A stretch of DNA of 6,138 bases from RHKX01 sp964497825 (GTDB taxonomy: Bacteria; Actinomycetota; Thermoleophilia; Solirubrobacterales; 70-9): positions 1 through 6,138 of the forward strand of contig CAZCFA010000103.1 of assembly GCA_964497825.1 (NCBI GenBank), read 5' to 3'. The notes beneath the pieces are model-generated. The model was not told the DNA's origin. It made no database searches and worked only from the letters and a program-made list of their open reading frames with translations. Below are positions 4,149 to 6,138 of the stretch, one piece after another; position 1 is the stretch's first letter; each line of letters begins with the position of its first letter. The position numbers and the translations under genes are program-made.

Positions 4149-6138
4149 GCCTGAGCGTGATCTCGGGGCCGCCCGGCTCCGGCCGCGAGGAAACCGTGCT
4201 CGAGCGGTTCACGGCGGCGATCGGGGCCGATCCGCTGCTCGTCGCGCCGACCGCCGACGACGTCGACCGGCTCGAGCGCGAGCTCTGCCGCCGCGGCCGC
4301 GCGGCGCTGCTCGGCGGCGCCGTGCTGAGCTTCCCGGCGCTGTTCGAGGAGGTGCGGCGCGCGACCGGCGTCGAGGCGGCGCCGGCGGCGAGCGCGATGC
4401 AGCGGATCTGGCTCGCGCGGGCGGCGGCGCGCGAGGCCGAGCTGCGGCTGCTGCGGCGCTCGGCCCGCCGCGCGGGCTTCGCGCCGGCGCTGGCGGCGCT
4501 GATCGCCGACCTGCAGGCGGCCGGCCTCGACGCGGCGGCGCTATCGACGGCGATCGAGGCGCTCCCCGACGGCGCCTACGAGCGCGAGATCGGCGCCCTG
4601 TTCGCCGCCTACGAGCGCCGCCGCGACGCCGCCGGGCTCAGCGACGACGGCGTCCTCGCCGCCGCCGCGATCGCGGCGCTGCGCGCCGACCCGGCCCGCT
4701 GGCGCCAGCGGCCGGTGCTGCTGGTCGGCTTCGACGACCTCTCGCGCCAGCAGATCGAGCTCGTCGGCGCGCTCGCCGCCGACGCCGCGGTGACGGTCGC
4801 GATCAGCTTCGAACCGGGGCGGCCGGCGCTGGCGGCGCGGGCGGGGCTGCGCGGCACCCTGGTCGACGAGCTCGGCGCCACGGTCGAGCCGCCGCTGGAG
4901 CGCCCGGCGGCGAGCGGCACCCTGCACCACCTCGAGCGCAACCTGTTCGAGCCCGACCCGGTGGCGATCGAGCCCGACCCCGGCGCGCTGCGGCTGCTCG
5001 AGGGCGCCGGCGAGCGCGGCGAGGCCGAGCTCGTCGGCCGCGCCGTCGCGCGGCTGCTCGCCGGCGGCGCCGACCCCGACGAGATCGCCGTCACGGTCCG
5101 CTCGCCCGACCGCCAGGCGCCGCTGCTGGCCCGGGTGATGGCCGGGCTCGGCGTCCCGGTCGCGCCCGAGGCGCGAGTGCCGCTGGCGGCGACCGCGACC
5201 GGCGCGGCGCTGCTGCGGCTGCTGGCGATCGCCGCCGGGGACGGCGCCGCCGCCGACGTCGTCAGCTTCCTGCGCGGCCCGGCGCGGGCCGGCCCGGCGG
5301 CGGTCGACTGGCTCGAGCGCGCGGTCCTCCGCGAGCGGATCAGCGGCGCCGCCGAGGCGCGCGAGCGCTGGCGCGCGGGCGGCGGGCGGATCTGGGAGCT
5401 CGATGCGATCGCCGCGGCCGGCGACGACGCCGGCGCCCTCGCCGCGACCCTGGCGCGAGTCGCCGCCGACATCGCCGAGCGCCCGCACCTGCGCAGCGGC
5501 TTCGTCCCCTCGGCCGGGCCCGCGGTCGAGCTGCGCGCCGCGGCCGAGGTCCGGCGGGCGCTCGGGGAGGCGGCGGCGCTCGGCGCCGACGCGCCCGCCG
5601 CGGCCGAGCTCGCCGAGCTGCTCGGGCACGTGCGGGTGCCGCTGTGGAGCGGCGGCACCGAGGGCCGGGTGCGGATCCTCAGCCCCTACCGGCTGCGGGC
5701 GAGCCGGATCGAGCACCTGTTCGTCGCCGGCCTCGCCGACGGCTCGTTCCCGGTCGGCGCCGGCGCCGACCCGCTGCTCGGCGACGAGCGCCGGGCCGCG
5801 CTCGGCCTGCCGGCCCGCAGCGACCCCGCCGCCGAGGAGCGCTTCCTGTTCTACTCGTGCGTCTCGCGGCCGGCGCGCTGCCTGCATCTCAGCTATGCCG
5901 CCGGCGACGAGTCGGGGACGCCGAAGCCGCGCAGCCCCTACGTCGACGAGGTCCGGGCGCTGCTCGCGCCGGCGCCGACCGCCGATGCCGCCGACGACCC
6001 GCTCGAGCGGTTGCTCGCGAGCCGCGCCGGGCCCGACGACGTGGTCCCCGCGCCCGCCGCCGCGACCAGCGAGCGCGACCTGGCGCGGGCGCTGGCCGCC
6101 CGCGGCGCCGCGGCGCCGGCTGCCGCCCCGGCCGCGGC
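4145..6138 (+). CDS. AddB/RecB-like PD-(D/E)XK nuclease family subunit (partial, C-terminus off right edge)
   Basis: The frame is open for 664 residues to the window edge with no stop. The architecture is that of the inactive-helicase subunits of AddAB-type double-strand-break resection enzymes. A P-loop-like N-terminus VISGPPGSGRE (5-15) is followed by MQRIWLARAA (85-94), a Walker-B-like strand VLLVGFDDL (191-199), LHHLERNLFEP (260-270), and a UvrD C-terminal-like domain beginning LRLLEGAGERGEAEL (282-296) with EIAVTVR (313-319). The family signature is clear near the end: RIEHLFVAGLADGSFP (521-536), DPLLGDERR (542-550) and AEERFLFYSCVSRP (563-576). The PD-(D/E)XK nuclease domain, usually with an Fe-S cluster, would lie beyond the edge. 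The P-loop is degenerate: the catalytic Lys-Ser/Thr is Arg14-Glu15, so ATP hydrolysis here is unlikely. The expected motor partner, an AddA/UvrD-like helicase, is often the next gene; that is inference. Confidence 0.87.
   Translation, partial: MSLSVISGPPGSGREETVLERFTAAIGADPLLVAPTADDVDRLERELCRRGRAALLGGAVLSFPALFEEVRRATGVEAAPAASAMQRIWLARAAAREAELRLLRRSARRAGFAPALAALIADLQAAGLDAAALSTAIEALPDGAYEREIGALFAAYERRRDAAGLSDDGVLAAAAIAALRADPARWRQRPVLLVGFDDLSRQQIELVGALAADAAVTVAISFEPGRPALAARAGLRGTLVDELGATVEPPLERPAASGTLHHLERNLFEPDPVAIEPDPGALRLLEGAGERGEAELVGRAVARLLAGGADPDEIAVTVRSPDRQAPLLARVMAGLGVPVAPEARVPLAATATGAALLRLLAIAAGDGAAADVVSFLRGPARAGPAAVDWLERAVLRERISGAAEARERWRAGGGRIWELDAIAAAGDDAGALAATLARVAADIAERPHLRSGFVPSAGPAVELRAAAEVRRALGEAAALGADAPAAAELAELLGHVRVPLWSGGTEGRVRILSPYRLRASRIEHLFVAGLADGSFPVGAGADPLLGDERRAALGLPARSDPAAEERFLFYSCVSRPARCLHLSYAAGDESGTPKPRSPYVDEVRALLAPAPTADAADDPLERLLASRAGPDDVVPAPAAATSERDLARALAARGAAAPAAAPAA

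Noticed and set aside
4541..5887. Long minus-strand open frame (448 codons) opposite the AddB-like gene
   Set aside because: Its translation is Arg/Ala/Gly/Pro-rich with no domain pattern, and the plus strand encodes a clear family protein. Such frames arise from high third-position GC.

Overview
The window is very GC-rich, with G or C at almost every third codon position. It looks like ordinary chromosome of a high-GC actinomycete. The mix of genes (a MIP18-family Fe-S protein, FxsA, a YghO-like double GNAT protein and an AddB/RecB-like nuclease subunit) and the style of the proteins suggest a deep actinobacterial lineage such as Thermoleophilia/Solirubrobacterales. That placement is inference; no rRNA or marker gene is present. 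There are no tRNA or rRNA genes, insertion sequences, CRISPR arrays or phage genes.

Layout: (1) 1-260, minus strand, the N-terminal 86 residues of a MIP18/DUF59 Fe-S assembly factor that runs off the left edge. (2) 261-445, a divergent intergenic region with a promoter candidate for each side, a 13-bp palindrome and three copies of a 12-mer. (3) 446-3505, a compact plus-strand run of four genes: fxsA, an unrecognised 234-residue protein, a HAD-superfamily hydrolase and a YghO-like acyltransferase. Two of its junctions overlap by 8 bases and one has a 46-base gap, so it probably works as one operon. (4) 3506-3547, a short convergent gap with a weak hairpin. (5) 3548-4003, minus strand, a small acidic helical protein of unknown function. 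(6) 4004-4100, a divergent region with two promoter candidates. (7) 4101-6138, plus strand, a possible 15-codon leader ORF overlapping a large AddB-like nuclease/inactive-helicase subunit that runs off the right edge.

Metabolically the genes are separate: Fe-S cluster delivery, membrane physiology, a possible small-molecule phosphatase plus acyltransferase pair, and double-strand-break repair. The most interesting shared signal is in the control regions. All four outward-facing transcription units have a TANNNT hexamer ending 7-8 bases before an ATG that has no Shine-Dalgarno sequence, the geometry expected of leaderless mRNAs. A fifth such hexamer is built from rare codons inside the end of the HAD gene. 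Leaderless starts also explain why the minus-strand gene should begin at 4003, and suggest that the AddB-like gene is preceded by a leaderless, translationally coupled leader peptide. No clearly new multi-gene system was found.
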